NCBI RefSeq assembly: GCF_025698545.1
Contig: NC_068577.1
Coordinates: forward strand, 62,001-126,000
From: Gossypium raimondii
Taxonomy: Eukaryota > Streptophyta > Magnoliopsida > Malvales > Malvaceae
DNA length: 64,000 nt
Direction: 5' to 3'
The translations under genes and the position numbers were made by a program. Shown here in pieces: positions 21,701-33,593 of the stretch (the first letter of the stretch is position 1; each line of letters begins with the position of its first letter). A model generated the notes under the pieces. It did not search any database. It had not been told where the DNA came from and worked only from the letters and a program-made list of their open reading frames with translations.

Positions 21701-24700
21701 ATTGATAGTTCAACTCATTAAGGGGAGACTAAAACCTTAGCACTCGTTAGAGAGAGATTGAAATCTCTTTAAGGGTTTTGATAAAAATTCTGCTTAGGTT
21801 TTATTATTCATACACCCCAGACCAGTCTTATTACATTAATAGGAAACCCATTCTAGAAAGGAAATAAATCAACTGAAATAAATGCACAACAAAACCTAAG
21901 GAAAGAAGTAAAATCACAAACTAAGCCTTAGTTAGAGAATTAAAATTAATGGCCTTTCCTAACATAGATTTGGCCCATAACAAGCATGGTTTGGGAGGTA
22001 CAATGATGTTGATATTGAATTAGGTCTTCCAAGGTGCAGAATAAACCAAGTTGTTGTCTATTGACAAACAAAAGCCATTAAAATTCTACCAGAATGCAGA
22101 TGATATTGTCATTACTGGTGATGATAGGTAAAGGATACGAGCATTGATATCATATATTTGAACTAAATTTCAAACCAAGGATTTCAGGTATTTGTGATAT
22201 ATTTTAGGTGTAGAAGTTGCTATATCTTGTAATGGGACTTCACAATCCCAAAAGAAGTATTAACTGGACTAGTTGACTTACTTTCTGAATGCATTGTTAG
22301 GATGCAAGCCTTTTGATGATCCTATTGATCCCAAAACCAAATTATTAGCTAATCAAGGTGATGCGTTGACTGATCCAAATTGTTATCAGAGATTGGTTGC
22401 CAAGTTGAACTAGTCAAGCAACTCTCCTCATATAACCTTAAATCCAGCATTTCATGAAAAAAACTAAACAAAATAAGGTGGATGGTCATCTAGTTTGAGA
22501 CAAACTCAAATATAATGTAATCTGCAATCAATGAGATTCATGGACCAATTACAACAATTGTTAATGAAGTCTACCAGGTTCAAGAGTAAGATATATTTGC
22601 AAAAGCAGGGTACATATGACATTTTGCTCCAACTTGGGGGATAGTATTAAGTACTTAGGTTAAAGGGTAAATTAATCATTTGTACAATTCAATGTTCTAA
22701 TATAAGTACATGGGAGATTACTACATCAAGAGAAGCTAATTTTTCCCATGTAACAATCATTGGTTATATATCTAGTAGCCAAAAGGAAATGACAAAGAAT
22801 TAAGCATTCTAATTCATAGAATGAAACTGAGAACCTATTCAAAAGAATTCCTTAGGAATTCCTAATTGTCTATGGGGGCTTCTTTACTTCTTTCTTTAAG
22901 GTAACTTTAAGATGAATTAAGCACTCCTCTAGTAGCATACTTATTCATTTGGAAAAGAATTTTGAAACTTGACCAAGAAAATATTACCAAAAGAAAAGAA
23001 GAGACTAGACAAACTGAGACAAAAAGAATATAAATAGTTAAAAAGATCGATGTCACATAGATTTAGATTAGAAAATAAGGGCATAGAATGATATGACAAT
23101 GCATACCTTTAAGGATAGCTACTGCCATAACCTCAAAGAGGAATGAAGCCATTACTGAGAACAAAATAAAAACCTGCATAACCAAGGCAGACAAAATTTT
23201 ACGTGTAGGAATTGGGAAAAAAGTACTTTAGCTTCTAAGGGAGTATGAGCTGCCAATACTAAGGAAATATAAGAATATACCATTTTGTAAGTCAAACAGA
23301 GAATGTCTTCAATTGATGATATCCACTATTATATGTGAAATTTATGAGTACTACCATCAAAATCTATTGATGACTGCTCATTTTCTTAATTTAATGCAAA
23401 GCTACTGTATAGAATAACCCCTCTAGATGCGCTACCGATAGGTTAAGTGGCTGAGTAATTTTTATAACAACAGATAATTCATCTTGTTCTTGACAACCTA
23501 AATTTGGATTTGGATTTCAAATTCGGAATGTAATATTCATACATAAATGATCAAAGACTTGTGATCCAACAATTTCAACAAATTAACATTACTAGTAGGG
23601 AACTATAAGATTTCAATTTAAATTCAAATAAATATTTTTAGTCTATTATGCAAAGAATTAATTGATATAATCAAACTATGTAAATAACATCTTTCTCTGC
23701 CTCTCCCCTATTGCTTCCATCTCTTTCTCTTTGATTTATAAAAGCCTTATGAAACTCAAACTGACTCTCTCTGGGACTCCAATTTCTTATCTAAAACACC
23801 AAAAGTTCAAAAGTCAACTAGAGAGTTGATTGAGCTTATTAAGGGAAGAGATGAGATCAAAGAAGTTAAAGATTAATTGAAATATTGAGTAATCAAACAT
23901 CAAAGATTTAAACTTCACGACGGGTTTGCTTAAAATGTACTCATTGTTGGTTAAAGGACAAACAAAGAACTTGGATTAAAAACCACATTCAAATTTTCAA
24001 AAACCAAAGCATGGGATTCACATAAGCTGGTGATACAAGCTAGTTGAGGATTCTTAACAACTTCACCTTAAGCAATTTGGGCACCATTACCAGTTTCTTC
24101 TTGCATCACAATTCATGAATCAAATAAATTAATCTTTTGGATGGTAGTTTCTCAATCAGAGTATTTGTTTAAACTCCTATAATTGATTCAATAAAGAAAG
24201 AAAATATATGAATTTGGGATTTTTGCATATTCCCCGACTTCTTTTTACATACCAAATTGTCATAAAATTTCGTAGCTTAAAAAAAACAGATTGTTGAATA
24301 CTTTACTCTTTAACGGTTGATAACTTAGAAAAGCAGACAAACCTTACATAATGTTTTAAGCCTAGCAGTTAAAACCAAAAAAGGATGGATATGTTCAAAC
24401 ATGGAAAAAACAAGAAACGGTTTATAAATATTAACCGATTAACAGTCCTTCACTGAAATCAATATAGACAACATCAGAACAGGAGTTTCAGAAAATAATC
24501 TCCAGCCAAAGAAGTAAACAAGTAGTAGAATAATATTGAGAACAAGGCGTATTGTAGGTGATAACACTACTTGCTGGAACAAAAGTTTGAGGAGTTGCCA
24601 ATGCTAGTAGAAGGTGAATGTAAATTATTGTATCTAGCTGAAACTGATTTCAAGGGATTTTCATCATAAATTCCCTTCCTTCTTTGGAGTTTTACCCTAC

Positions 24701-27527
24701 TTCATGAAGAAAAAGAAACTGAATCTGGCTGGTTCCAATTTCTGTGGCAACAGATGTTTCAGATACAATAGATAGGAAGAAAGGGAAGAAGAGGGATGTC
24801 AGGGGAGGGAGAGACCAGAACTTGGAAAGTAAAAGGAAACATATATGATTCACTATTCAATTGCAAATTAGTCAGTAGCTAAAGTCAAATGAAAATCATA
24901 CATGCACTGACTATTCCTTATTTATTTTCATTTTCCCCACCGGAACAAATGCATTAGTCCAGTCACAAAAGCAAATTTTTAAATAATGTGACTGAATAGA
25001 CACTTAAGAACAACAGAAGTCAAATTTACTTTGTCATTACCACATCTTTACTAGTGGTAGGGTCCCAAAAAATTTCACCAATATTGGTATGAAGCTGGCC
25101 CTAGTTCCATTCTGATTCGATACAGGGCTGCCCTGTAATACAGCAGTTGTATTGGCACAGCTTGGGCATTTCCCCTAAGATCCTACTCCAGCCAATATGC
25201 AAACTTTCCTACTTTTCCAAATCTTGGAAGAGAGTGAAATAAGGGGGAAAAATCAAATCCATATCAGATGTTTCTGTTAAATGGCAGGGCCTCTCCTAAT
25301 ATGGTTCAGAGTATTAGTAGTACAGTTTGGTCACTGCAGTTTACTTCACTACACATACATTCTATAATAATATTTTAACTGTCTGAATACTAGGTACAAC
25401 ATTAAGGAATACATAAGACAAAAAAACAGAATGCTCCAGTATAAATGCCACAATTACTCACAGAGTACTTATTGGAACCAATTTGTCGCTCAAAGACCCT
25501 GAAGTAGTACAGTAGATAAAGTCCAAACATCAGTTCTGGTGTAGATGAAAAGGCAAAGACTGATGTGATTAACTTCCATATGCTAAGTTTTGTGAAAATA
25601 TCCTGTCACAAAGATGGAACAACCAGTAAGAGTTATACACAATTAACCTAGAAGATCACATTTCATCTTTGACTCCCCAAAAGTAAATAAACAAATGCAA
25701 TGCCATTCGACTTAATTTTGGTGATGAGAGATCAGACACGTACACCATGGCATGACAAACAGTTACTTTACCAGCATTTAATTTTATTATATATTTTGCA
25801 GTTTTAGAGCAGAGTTAAGACCAGACCCCCTCACCCACCTCAAATTACCATAACTTTACTATTTGGCTTTCTGGACAAGAAATCATATCACATTACCCCC
25901 CCCCCAGCCTTTTTTTCCCATTTCAGAGACAAGTAAGCTTTTGGAAATGGAAAGCATACTTCCTGAATTTGTTTTATCAAGCATATAAATAGATGCGCTT
26001 AAGCTAGGGAGAGGCAAAATTTAAAAAGTACACCATTCCATTTTATTTATCTCAAATAAAATGTGATAATTTTTGCACACTCAACTAATAACGAATCGAG
26101 TAGCATTGCAACCCTTCTTTAAATGTTTTCGAAAAAATGTAGCACCAATTAATTCAATACTAATTATTATTCCTAAATATGGACATAAGGATGATTATAG
26201 TAGTACAATAATATTAAGCATATATTGAGACATTCAAAGAAACTAAAGCAGGCTTTATTGTTGAATGTAAGCCTGTTTTCCACTTGAGCTCACTACTTCA
26301 AAAGCTGCTTCTATATCATAATTTTCTACTTCATTTATATTATTTGTGTGCATCCTAATTAGCTTCTGGGATATGGTCTTAAATATAGCATACAGCAATG
26401 CGTTGGTATAGCCAAAACTATCAGGTAAGGAAAGATGTAGTTTGTTGTTGAAGTTGTCTGTCTTACAAGATTATTAACAATCGATGAGAAACCTGAGTTT
26501 TGACAACGTGTTAGACTATATTGTCCTCCGGTTCACAGAATGTCAACAGATAGCAACCTCTACTTGGTATGTCAATTCTAAACTTCAGTTAAATCAGTGA
26601 CAAAAGAATACTTGATTTTGAGCCAACTTATTAGGCCAAAATAATAAGTTCTAATAATTGAATATCACCCACATACTTGTTCTCTTATAAGATGAATTTC
26701 AGGTATCTTAGTATTTGCATTGCAAAAATATCTAAACAACTGATATCCTCAGCGCAAGACTAAAAGAAACTAACTAAAAATCTATGAAAGATCTAATGAT
26801 GAGCAAACAAGAAAACTTAGAAATCATTTTCATCTTACCAGCCCAACAGCAATGGTTGCTCAAAATGAACTCTTCTAAATCAGTAGTTGATGAATAAAAG
26901 GGTAAAAGAAAGTCAAGATAAAAGAAAGTCAAGATCTACTTGATGCATAGATAACCAAAACAATTACGGGTTCAATAAAAGATCCACTTTAAAACCAAAA
27001 GAACAATCATAAATCTCTCATTCTTTACACAAAATCACAGGACAGTTCTTTTTTACTTCAATTTTCAGAAAAAGCAAAAGTCAATCCTAGTAAATTAGAA
27101 AAAATAGAAAAACAACTGCTTATACTGAAATTGAAATGGTAGATCAAAGATGCATTACAGGAAAACCCTAGAAAATAGTTCACATAAAAAAGAGAGTACG
27201 AATTTAACACCGAAACTGAAGTTAAAGAGGGGAAATTCCAGGGGATCAAAATCCATAAAATTAAAAAAAAATCGAATCAGATTCAAAGCGACACACTACT
27301 TAAACAAGGGGGTTACCTGATAGGACAAACCGAGCTTGAAAGAACGACCTTGGATCCCAAAGAATACAGTGAAGAGGGCAGATGCAATTACAAAGGTTTT
27401 GGTCACCGGAGCATTATCTGCAGCCAAATAATCAAAATAATATACAATTAATCAAAGATTTCAAGGGAAATAGGGAATAAAAGAAGAAGAAATTGCACGC
27501 ACTGAAACCAGAGGGGCCGCCGTTCAT
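15757..27527 (-). CDS. UBAC2: UBAC2-like protein: rhomboid-fold membrane protein with C-terminal UBA domain
   Basis: Eight coding exons on the minus strand: 27527-27503, 27417-27317, 25602-25462, 23173-23107, 18961-18810, 18726-18625, 17558-17436, 15927-15757, total 293 residues. Every join keeps frame. All introns are GT-AG except intron 7, which needs a GC donor (GAG|GCAAGT). The N-terminal about 200 residues form several membrane segments resembling rhomboid/derlin proteins ([41 protein letters not shown]). The GxSG protease motif is absent, so it should be a pseudoprotease. Residues about 251-290 are a UBA ubiquitin-binding domain ([20 protein letters not shown]), ending [13 protein letters not shown]2 proteins sit in the ER membrane and are linked to ER-associated degradation; plant UBAC2 has been connected with callose and defence trafficking. 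Introns 2-4 are 1.7-4.1 kb, and intron 4 carries nested retrotransposons. Confidence 0.93.
19600..22640 (+). mobile_element. Decayed Ty1/copia retrotransposon in UBAC2 intron 4
   Basis: Broken frames read like copia polyprotein in order. Integrase: about 19620-19760, [20 protein letters not shown]. Reverse transcriptase: about 20815-20952 ([12 protein letters not shown], then [18 protein letters not shown]) and, after an interruption, 21983-22430 ([23 protein letters not shown]). RNase H/tail: about 22540-22640 (DIFAKA). A GGGGGAT tract at about 22632-22638 looks like the polypurine tract, and the 3' LTR would follow. Many stops and frameshifts show that it is dead. A TRIM-like element (20953-21982) interrupts the reverse transcriptase. 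It lies in the same 4.1 kb intron as, and antisense to, the host gene. Confidence 0.85.
20953..21982 (-). mobile_element. TRIM-like small LTR retroelement inserted in the copia reverse transcriptase
   Basis: Two direct repeats, 20953-21209 and 21680-21982, share long blocks (TTGCTTAGGTTTTATTATTC, ACAAAACCTAAGGAAAGAA) and each begins TGTTA and ends CCCATAACA. The 470 bp middle carries, on the minus strand, a primer-binding-like TTTGGCATCAATGC next to one LTR (imperfect to the initiator-tRNA-Met type TGGTATCAGAGC) and a purine tract AGGGGGGAGTAA next to the other. The element is therefore minus-oriented, about 1.03 kb in all. The flanks GGCAC and AGCAT each differ by one transition from GGCAT, the expected 5 bp target duplication. 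The minus-strand ORF at 21488-21691 has a duplicated DLLxEQNQTxxAST unit but no known domain. Confidence 0.8.
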
Positions 27528-27801
27528 CTTTGGAAATGGGGAAGCAACGACCTCTGTATTTCAAATTTCACACTTTCTTTTTGGTCTTCGGTTTAGAACG
27601 GAATTACAGAACTGAATGAATTCTCTTTCTATTCATTTTCTAGTTTTCCTTTCTCCTTTTTTTTTTCTTTTTTCTTTTTTTTTCCTGATGACGGCTCTCT
27701 TTTTCCCTTTTTTTTCTTTTTTGAAAATTGAAAATTCTCTTATCTTTTTTTTAATTATTATTTTCCAATTAATTTGTAAAAAAACAAATCATTCCTATTG
27801 T
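27525..27801 (-). promoter_or_regulatory. Presumed 5' UTR and core promoter of the UBAC2-like gene
   Basis: A long T/C-rich tract at 27630-27760 on the plus strand (A/G-rich in the gene's sense) lies 100-230 bases upstream of the ATG. The region ends at a MITE copy at 27802. No clear TATA box was assigned. The 91-residue ORF at 27616-27891 is a low-complexity shadow of this tract. Confidence 0.4.
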
Positions 27802-28170
27802 GATAAAATTACCATGGGCACCCTTATATTCGGACTCAAATTTTATTTTATCTTTCTACTCAAAATGAATAAATTAGTCACTGTACTTTAGATAAAAAAG
27901 TAAATTGATCATTTTTTAAAAATTTCATTTATTGTTATTATTAAAAATTATTTTATGTACGTCAGCGTGAGGTACGTGTGGCACATATCATGTCATTGTT
28001 TGGTTATCTTGTTAGCCATGCTAGTTTTTAATAATAAAAATAAATTAACTTTCTAATAGAAAGAATCAATTTTTTATCTAATCTATAAGGACTAATTTAC
28101 TTATTTTTGAATAAATGGAGCAAAATGTAATCTAACACCTTGTACAGAGAACTCCATGATATTTTTACCT
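27802..28170. mobile_element. Palindromic MITE copy in the UBAC2 promoter region
   Basis: Left end GATAAAATTACCATGGGCAC..., right end ...CTCCATGATATTTTTACC, which are imperfect inverted repeats. The interior is shared with the copies at 42855-43202 and 46341-46707: TAAATTAGTCACTGTAC, TATTGTTATTATTAAAAATT, GTACGTGTGGCACA, CATGTCATTGTTTGGTTA. About 369 bp, non-coding, 275 bases upstream of the UBAC2 start codon. Confidence 0.8.
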
Positions 28171-28627
28171 TTCAATTGCGAGCGAAGTCTTGACTTGTTG
28201 AGAGTTAAAAGATATATTTTATCATTTGTAGGTTTTTTATTAATTTAATTTTATAATATAGTTGGTTCGACGATAATTTATATTTATATTATATTTGTTA
28301 ATATATTATCTTTATAATACAGAAACTTTCAAATAAAAAATTTATTCCAATTAATCCCACAAAATGTCTATTATACTAGTTTTATTTTCAGATGTGTTAT
28401 ATGTGAATAGATTTTTATTTTTATTATTTAATAAAAAATAAATATATTGAGTTTATAATGATATATTATAATTAATAATAAAATTGTACCTATTTGTTTA
28501 TCCATTTTCTACTCAAATCGTCAAAACAAAATTATAGAACAAAATATTTGTGTAGATTGAAAAGTTACTTCATTAACAATAGTATAAGAACTTAGTAACA
28601 ATGCAATTGTATTATGAACATCGATAA

Positions 28628-31017
28628 TGTAACATCCTCAATACGTTTGTCGGGAACAATGGTAAACTAAGAGCAAATGTATTATAATTTGAGAAGGTTA
28701 TAAAATAAGAAAAGAATTATCGGTGTTAGCAGAGAGTGAAGATAGATACTGAAAGTAATTGAAAAGACTCGTATGGTGTGAGAAATTAATTGAGTATAAA
28801 CTAAATTGTAAGAAAATAAAAAGTGTTGGGGTAAAAGTGTAAAAATTAAATTATAAAGAATAATATTGGAAGGAAGGAAAAATAGGAAGGATTAAAAGAG
28901 TAAATATACTAAAAGAATGATGGTAATATGATTCATAAATGAAATTGTAAAGAAAGTTAGAAGGGCAAAATAAATTTTAATTAAATTAATTAGATATTTT
29001 GATGGAATTATGTAGAGAATTCTCATCATTTTCTCTCATTCCCACGCACCCTCTTTATCTCCATCTTCTCAACTTTTGATTTTATTACATTTTGTCCTTT
29101 TCACTATTTTCAAAACTTCTAAGTTTAATTTCTCCAATTTTCTTCATAAATATTTAGTAAAATCAATAGAGAAGCTTAGTAACTATATTAGTTTTAATGA
29201 GAAGTGTATCCATAGTTGCCTCGGAGGAGACAAAAATAAGAATTAAGGTTTGATCATAAGAGATTAAGGTAAGTATGATAAGTTTTTCATAGATTTCATG
29301 TTAGTTTTATTTAAAGAGCGTAGATATGCTATTTGATTGTAATTTTTGCAAGTAAATCTTGTATATTTTGATATAGAAATGAAGAAAAAGAGAAGAGAAG
29401 TGAACAAATTGGTGATAAAGGCAAAAAGATAGCCAAAGAGGAGAAGAAGAAGAGGAAAAAGAAAGTTTGATTCCAAGGCTTTGGTTGTAAGTACAACTAG
29501 AATTTTACTTAACCTAATTAGTTTTAATTAGTAAGTTAATTAGATGAAATAGTTTTATATGATTTTTTCATTAATCATTGTGTTTTGTGTACATGAGGAT
29601 TTTATTGTGAATGATGGAATTAATTGTTTAATTCCATTTATTATGTGAATTATTATAGTGAATGAAAGAAAAATGAAAATGACTAAATTGCAAAACATGT
29701 AAATGTGAATGTGAGGAGTAATTGTAAATTTTATTAGTGAATATGGGATATTATAAAAGGTGTGTTATGTTTCATTTAACAAGGAAAATTTGTTATTGTA
29801 TTTATTGAATTCTTTTTAATGAGGACTAAATTGAAAAGAATTTAAAAGTATATAAAATCTATTCTGAAATGTAAAAATAAAGTCCATTCTAATATAATTG
29901 CCATTTGGAAATACTTAGCACGCTCTCTGTTCTAATACCACTTTCGTGTTATTCTGTTCTAACATAGCACTCTGATGCTACTCTATTTTGTTATTGCACT
30001 TCGGTGCATCTATGTACTATTGTTATATATCTTACGAGTTTTGTTAAGTCCACATTGGGTCTCTATTAAATTATAAAAGACAAAATAAAACTATAATCAA
30101 TATGAGATAATGAAAAGAAATATAATGATTGGGTTATAGCATGGAGATTCTTAAGTTATTATGTTCTATACTTATTTAATATCATGTTATTGTACTTTAC
30201 TTACATTTACTTAATAAAAAGGTAAGTATAATTCTCGTTGTACTTACTAAGTTTTCACAAACTTATCGCATTATTTTTAATATGTAGGTAAAGATGTGAA
30301 GTAAAGATTATTGAGGATTAGGCTTCTCACATCTCATCACAACCGAAAAGCTTGGAGAAGAGTATGCTTACTCCACAATTTTGTTTTAAGTATATGGCAC
30401 GTACACAAGTGAAATATTTATGAGAAAGTGAGTGAAAGTCTAGTTGATCTTATACTTGAGATCAATATGTTGTGTATCTTAACTATAAGATATTTCATCG
30501 TTTATGAGTTTTAATTCATGTTTGAACTTATTACAAATGATTTTGGTATGATTTAAATGTGTTTAAAAGCAAAAATTTTAGGTCCATTGTGCCAGGTCTC
30601 GAGACATAAAATTTGAAACTAAAAATCTACATTAACATTGCATTGTCTTGTGACATATTGGACTTTGTCTCGAGACACAAGCCCTTTGTATTGAGACATA
30701 CACTCATTTGTCTCAAGACAATGCAACTTTGAAGTCAAATTTTTACAGTGCCATGTCAATGTCTCGAGACATGTAGGCCATAGTCTCAACACATATGGAC
30801 CTACAAGACAAAATTCTTAATTGAATGATAAGAGTCCCGAAACAAATTTTACATGCAATCATTCATTGTTATTAGTCTAATTATGTTCTTAAATGTGTAA
30901 TGAGGCATTAAAATCAATAATAAAGGTCTAATTTAAAAGTATTTGAAATCGTAAATGAATGTTCAGTGTTAAATGTAAAATTCATTACTTGAGTTTACTC
31001 TGGTAATGGGTGTTATA
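28628..31017 (+). mobile_element. Solo LTR (2.39 kb) of a long-LTR retrotransposon, intact target duplication
   Basis: Begins TGTAACATCC and ends GGGTGTTATA, an LTR terminus with the final CA changed to TA. It is flanked by a perfect 5 bp direct repeat GATAA (28623-28627 and 31018-31022). There is no internal coding domain and no second LTR, so it is best read as a solo LTR left by recombination. Orientation is assigned from TGTAAC...GTTA-type ends shared with the LTR at 33594-36180. A cluster of TGTCTCGAGACA-type palindromes occupies 30595-30800. AT-rich; ORFs at 29264-29476 and 30969-31157 are accidental. Confidence 0.8.
30595..30800. repeat. Palindrome cluster (TGTCTCGAGACA type) inside the solo LTR
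   Basis: Perfect palindromes TGTCTCGAGACA (30666-30677) and ATGTCTCGAGACAT (30759-30772), plus half or degenerate copies GTCTCGAGACAT (30597), GTCTTGTGACAT, GTATTGAGACAT, GTCTCAAGACA and GTCTCAACACAT. The copies are spaced by roughly 20-50 bases over 200 bp, ending about 220 bp before the LTR 3' end. Confidence 0.85.
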
Positions 31018-31199
31018 GATAAACTTATCAAAAAAAAATCATCTTTATTTGTAAAATTGTACTTTTTGGTACAAAAAAGGAGCATTAAGTTGAACTTAAT
31101 AGAAGGGTACGGTGCATAAAATGTTACGGTGCATAAAATGTTCAACCTTATCAGCACTGATAAAATAAGTATAAAACTAGGAATACCATGATAAACAAC

Positions 31200-31545
31200 A
31201 AGTCAAGTGATATACCCCGAGACAAAAAGTTTTGAGTAGAAAAGATGCTACTGCCTTTTCTCTCAAAAGCGTCAGCACATGTATTTCCTTCCCAAAAAAC
31301 ATGAACCAAATGACTACAGTGGAAGGTTGCCTATAAAGTCTTGTAATCTACAACCAAAGATAAAAAAAAAATTGAACAACCAATAGAAAAAAAATTAGAG
31401 AGATAAAAGCAGTGGTATCCACTTCAACAATAACAAAATCAACATTAAAATCTTTAGCCAATGATAAGCCATCTTAAAGAGCCCAAAGCTTAGCAATGAT
31501 ATTCATTCTAAATCTAATGGATTGGTGACAATTCTGTTGGATATG
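31200..31545 (-). pseudogene. LINE (non-LTR retrotransposon) RNase H domain remnant
   Basis: On the minus strand, interrupted frames read IIAKLWAL-DGLSLAKDFNVDFVIVEVDTTA, then RQPSTVV with HVF/WFMFFGKE and ADAF-like pieces. This is the order seen in the RNase H-like domain at the end of plant LINE polyproteins (ELWALRDGL, VETDS, HVFREGNxxADALA). Stops and frameshifts make it inactive. A decayed host gene of the same RNase H-like superfamily is an alternative. Confidence 0.6.
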
Positions 31546-32201
31546 GTGTCCTAAATGTAGTATATTCGTTTAAAATACTAGTATTTTTCAAACAACTTGA
31601 TTTAATTATAATATTCATTAAATACATTAATACCTTCTGTATATTGTCCTCAATAGTTTTTGCATACAAAGCAAAATGGAACCAAATATTGACTCAATGG
31701 GTATCTAGCGTTTAACTAATACTAAATAGTATTACGTGGTTGGATCATAATATGAAAAGACAACTAATAAAATAAGATTTAGTTTTAAAGCCCAAAACAT
31801 TTATCACTTTCGTCAACTTACTCATAAGTATTGGAGATTTCTATAAGTAATAAATTACAATATAATTACTTTGATGAAGAAGTATTCCAAGGATAGAACC
31901 TTGTTGTATTTAGATAAAAGATAGATAAGTTTTGTTTGATACCTATAAGCCAGCTAAGCATCCAATATGCATACCTTGTTTGCTTTCCTTTTTCCTTGTA
32001 GAGAGCCACCTTACGAAACTCATCAAATTAGATCGTCTCGAAGCTCACATTACCACTGAATCGGTAGTTATTTGATCATTTTGAGTCTAGGGTTATGGCA
32101 TGTATTCATAAGATGTCTTGGTGTTACCCTAACGTATATAAGTATTGGTGAATTGAAAAGTTTGGGATGATTATGGCAAATGTTGATTTTTAGATGTTAA
32201 G
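31546..32201. other. Intergenic, AT-rich, unassigned
   Basis: No coding signal. Probably more old repeat sequence, given its neighbours, but no ends or family could be named. Confidence 0.4.
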
Positions 32202-32911
32202 TGTAACAACTTGATTTTCAGTGGTGCCGAAAAATACGATTTCGAAACCCCATTTCCATAAACTGATTTTGCAAATATTAAATATGAATATTTATGGGTT
32301 GGTATAATAATATATTAAAGTTTGGTCTGATAATTTTGTTGAATTAATAGTTAATTTAGGCGCGGGGTCTAAATTGTAAAAGTCAAATCGCTAAAGTTTA
32401 TTAATTGGTCCAAGACTTAAGGATTTAAATTGCAATTATCAAAGGTTCAAAATGGTAAATTAACCATTTTCAATATGATTTAGTGACTTATGATGACATC
32501 TTCTACCTTTGTTAATTAAATAGGTTAAAGTTAATAAAGTAAGATTAGTTTAATCAATCAAATTAATTAGTCTTTAATCACACTATATAAGTTAAAATAA
32601 TGTAAAGAAGAAATCTTTTTCATTTTCTTCTTCATGCTAAATTTGAGAGAAAGTAAAACCCTTTGAATATCAAAACATTCGATCTTTCAATTGGTAAGCA
32701 AATTAAGTTATTGTCTTGTAATTTTATGTTTTTCATGTCATGAAGCCCATGTACCAATTTGTAAAACTGTTAAAGTTTTTGAAAGTTTTCATTGTTGATT
32801 TCTTGAAGAAATTGGTGTTAAATTGATAAATCTTAAACTTAGATTATGAAAAAGGACGCAATCTAACTATTAGTTTTGTACATAGGGACTAAAGTGAATA
32901 AAATGTAAAAT
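32202..32911 (+). mobile_element. Truncated LTR, 5' part only (LTR A)
   Basis: Starts TGTAACAACTTGATTTTCAG and continues with GTGCCGAAAAATACGATTTC, closely parallel to the start of the LTR at 33594 (TATAACGACC...GTGTCGAAAAATGCATTTTT). Blocks such as TTGGTAAGC, TCTTGTAATTTTATG and AGGGACTAAAGTGAATAAAA have counterparts in the same order there. It is cut off at 32912 by another LTR end. Confidence 0.6.
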
Positions 32912-33031
32912 TGTAACACCCCTAACCTGTCTCCGTCACTGAATTAAGGTTACAAAGTGTTACCGTACAAACCAGAACATTAGCAACAAAACAGAAACAA
33001 TTATGAAATTTAATTAATAATATTCAATAAC
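32912..33031 (-). mobile_element. Fragment of an LTR 3' end (LTR B)
   Basis: Starts TGTAACACCCCTAACCTG, the reverse complement of a ...GGGTGTTACA LTR end. It also has the internal partner GTTACAAAGTGTTAC that occurs in LTR C. Only 120 bp remain before LTR C begins at 33032. Confidence 0.55.
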
Positions 33032-33261
33032 TGTAACACCCTTAATTCGTCTCTGTCATCGGATCAAGGGTACAGAGTGTTACGTCACATATAAAAATAA
33101 CTAACATCAATAAATCATTCAAATTCAAAATTCAATCATAACATAAAAACATTTTATGCTTAAATCAAGCTCACAAGGTATTAAAAATAGTTCGGAATCA
33201 ATCAATGACTTATTTGAAACAAATCAAAAAATATATAAAAACTAAAAATTTTGAAAACAGG

Positions 33262-33511
33262 GATCACACGGTCTTGTGGTCAGGACGTGTGATAGAGCTT
33301 AGACCGTGTGGCTCAGAAACATGGTCGTGTGGCCAAACTGTGTACAATTCAAAATATGGGTCACACGGTCGTGTCTCAACCCCTGTGCCCACCCATATGA
33401 GTATTCAAAATATGGTCACACAACCATGTGCCAGATCATGTCAGAATTACTCCTAAAATTAAAATGTCACACGACCATATGGTGTGACCGTGTGTGGCAC
33501 ACGGCCGTGTG
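33262..33511. repeat. Palindrome cluster (CACACGGCCGTGTG type) in LTR C
   Basis: A perfect palindrome CACACGGCCGTGTG lies at 33498-33511. Degenerate copies precede it (TCACACGGTCTTGTGG, GACCGTGTGG, CATGGTCGTGTGG, TCACACGGTCGTGTC, ACACGACCATATGG). It lies 230-480 bp inside the LTR 3' end at 33032. Confidence 0.85.
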
Positions 33512-33593
33512 ACAGCTCGTGTCCCAAGCAGTGTGCACCTAAAATGACTTCCAAAACAAGCAAAAACAATGTCCATTTCTTAAGTGCTAATCC

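Noticed and set aside
33262-33511. CRISPR-like array (regularly repeated palindromes)
   Set aside because: Units are degenerate and irregularly spaced inside a plant LTR; there are no conserved repeats with unique equal-length spacers or cas genes.
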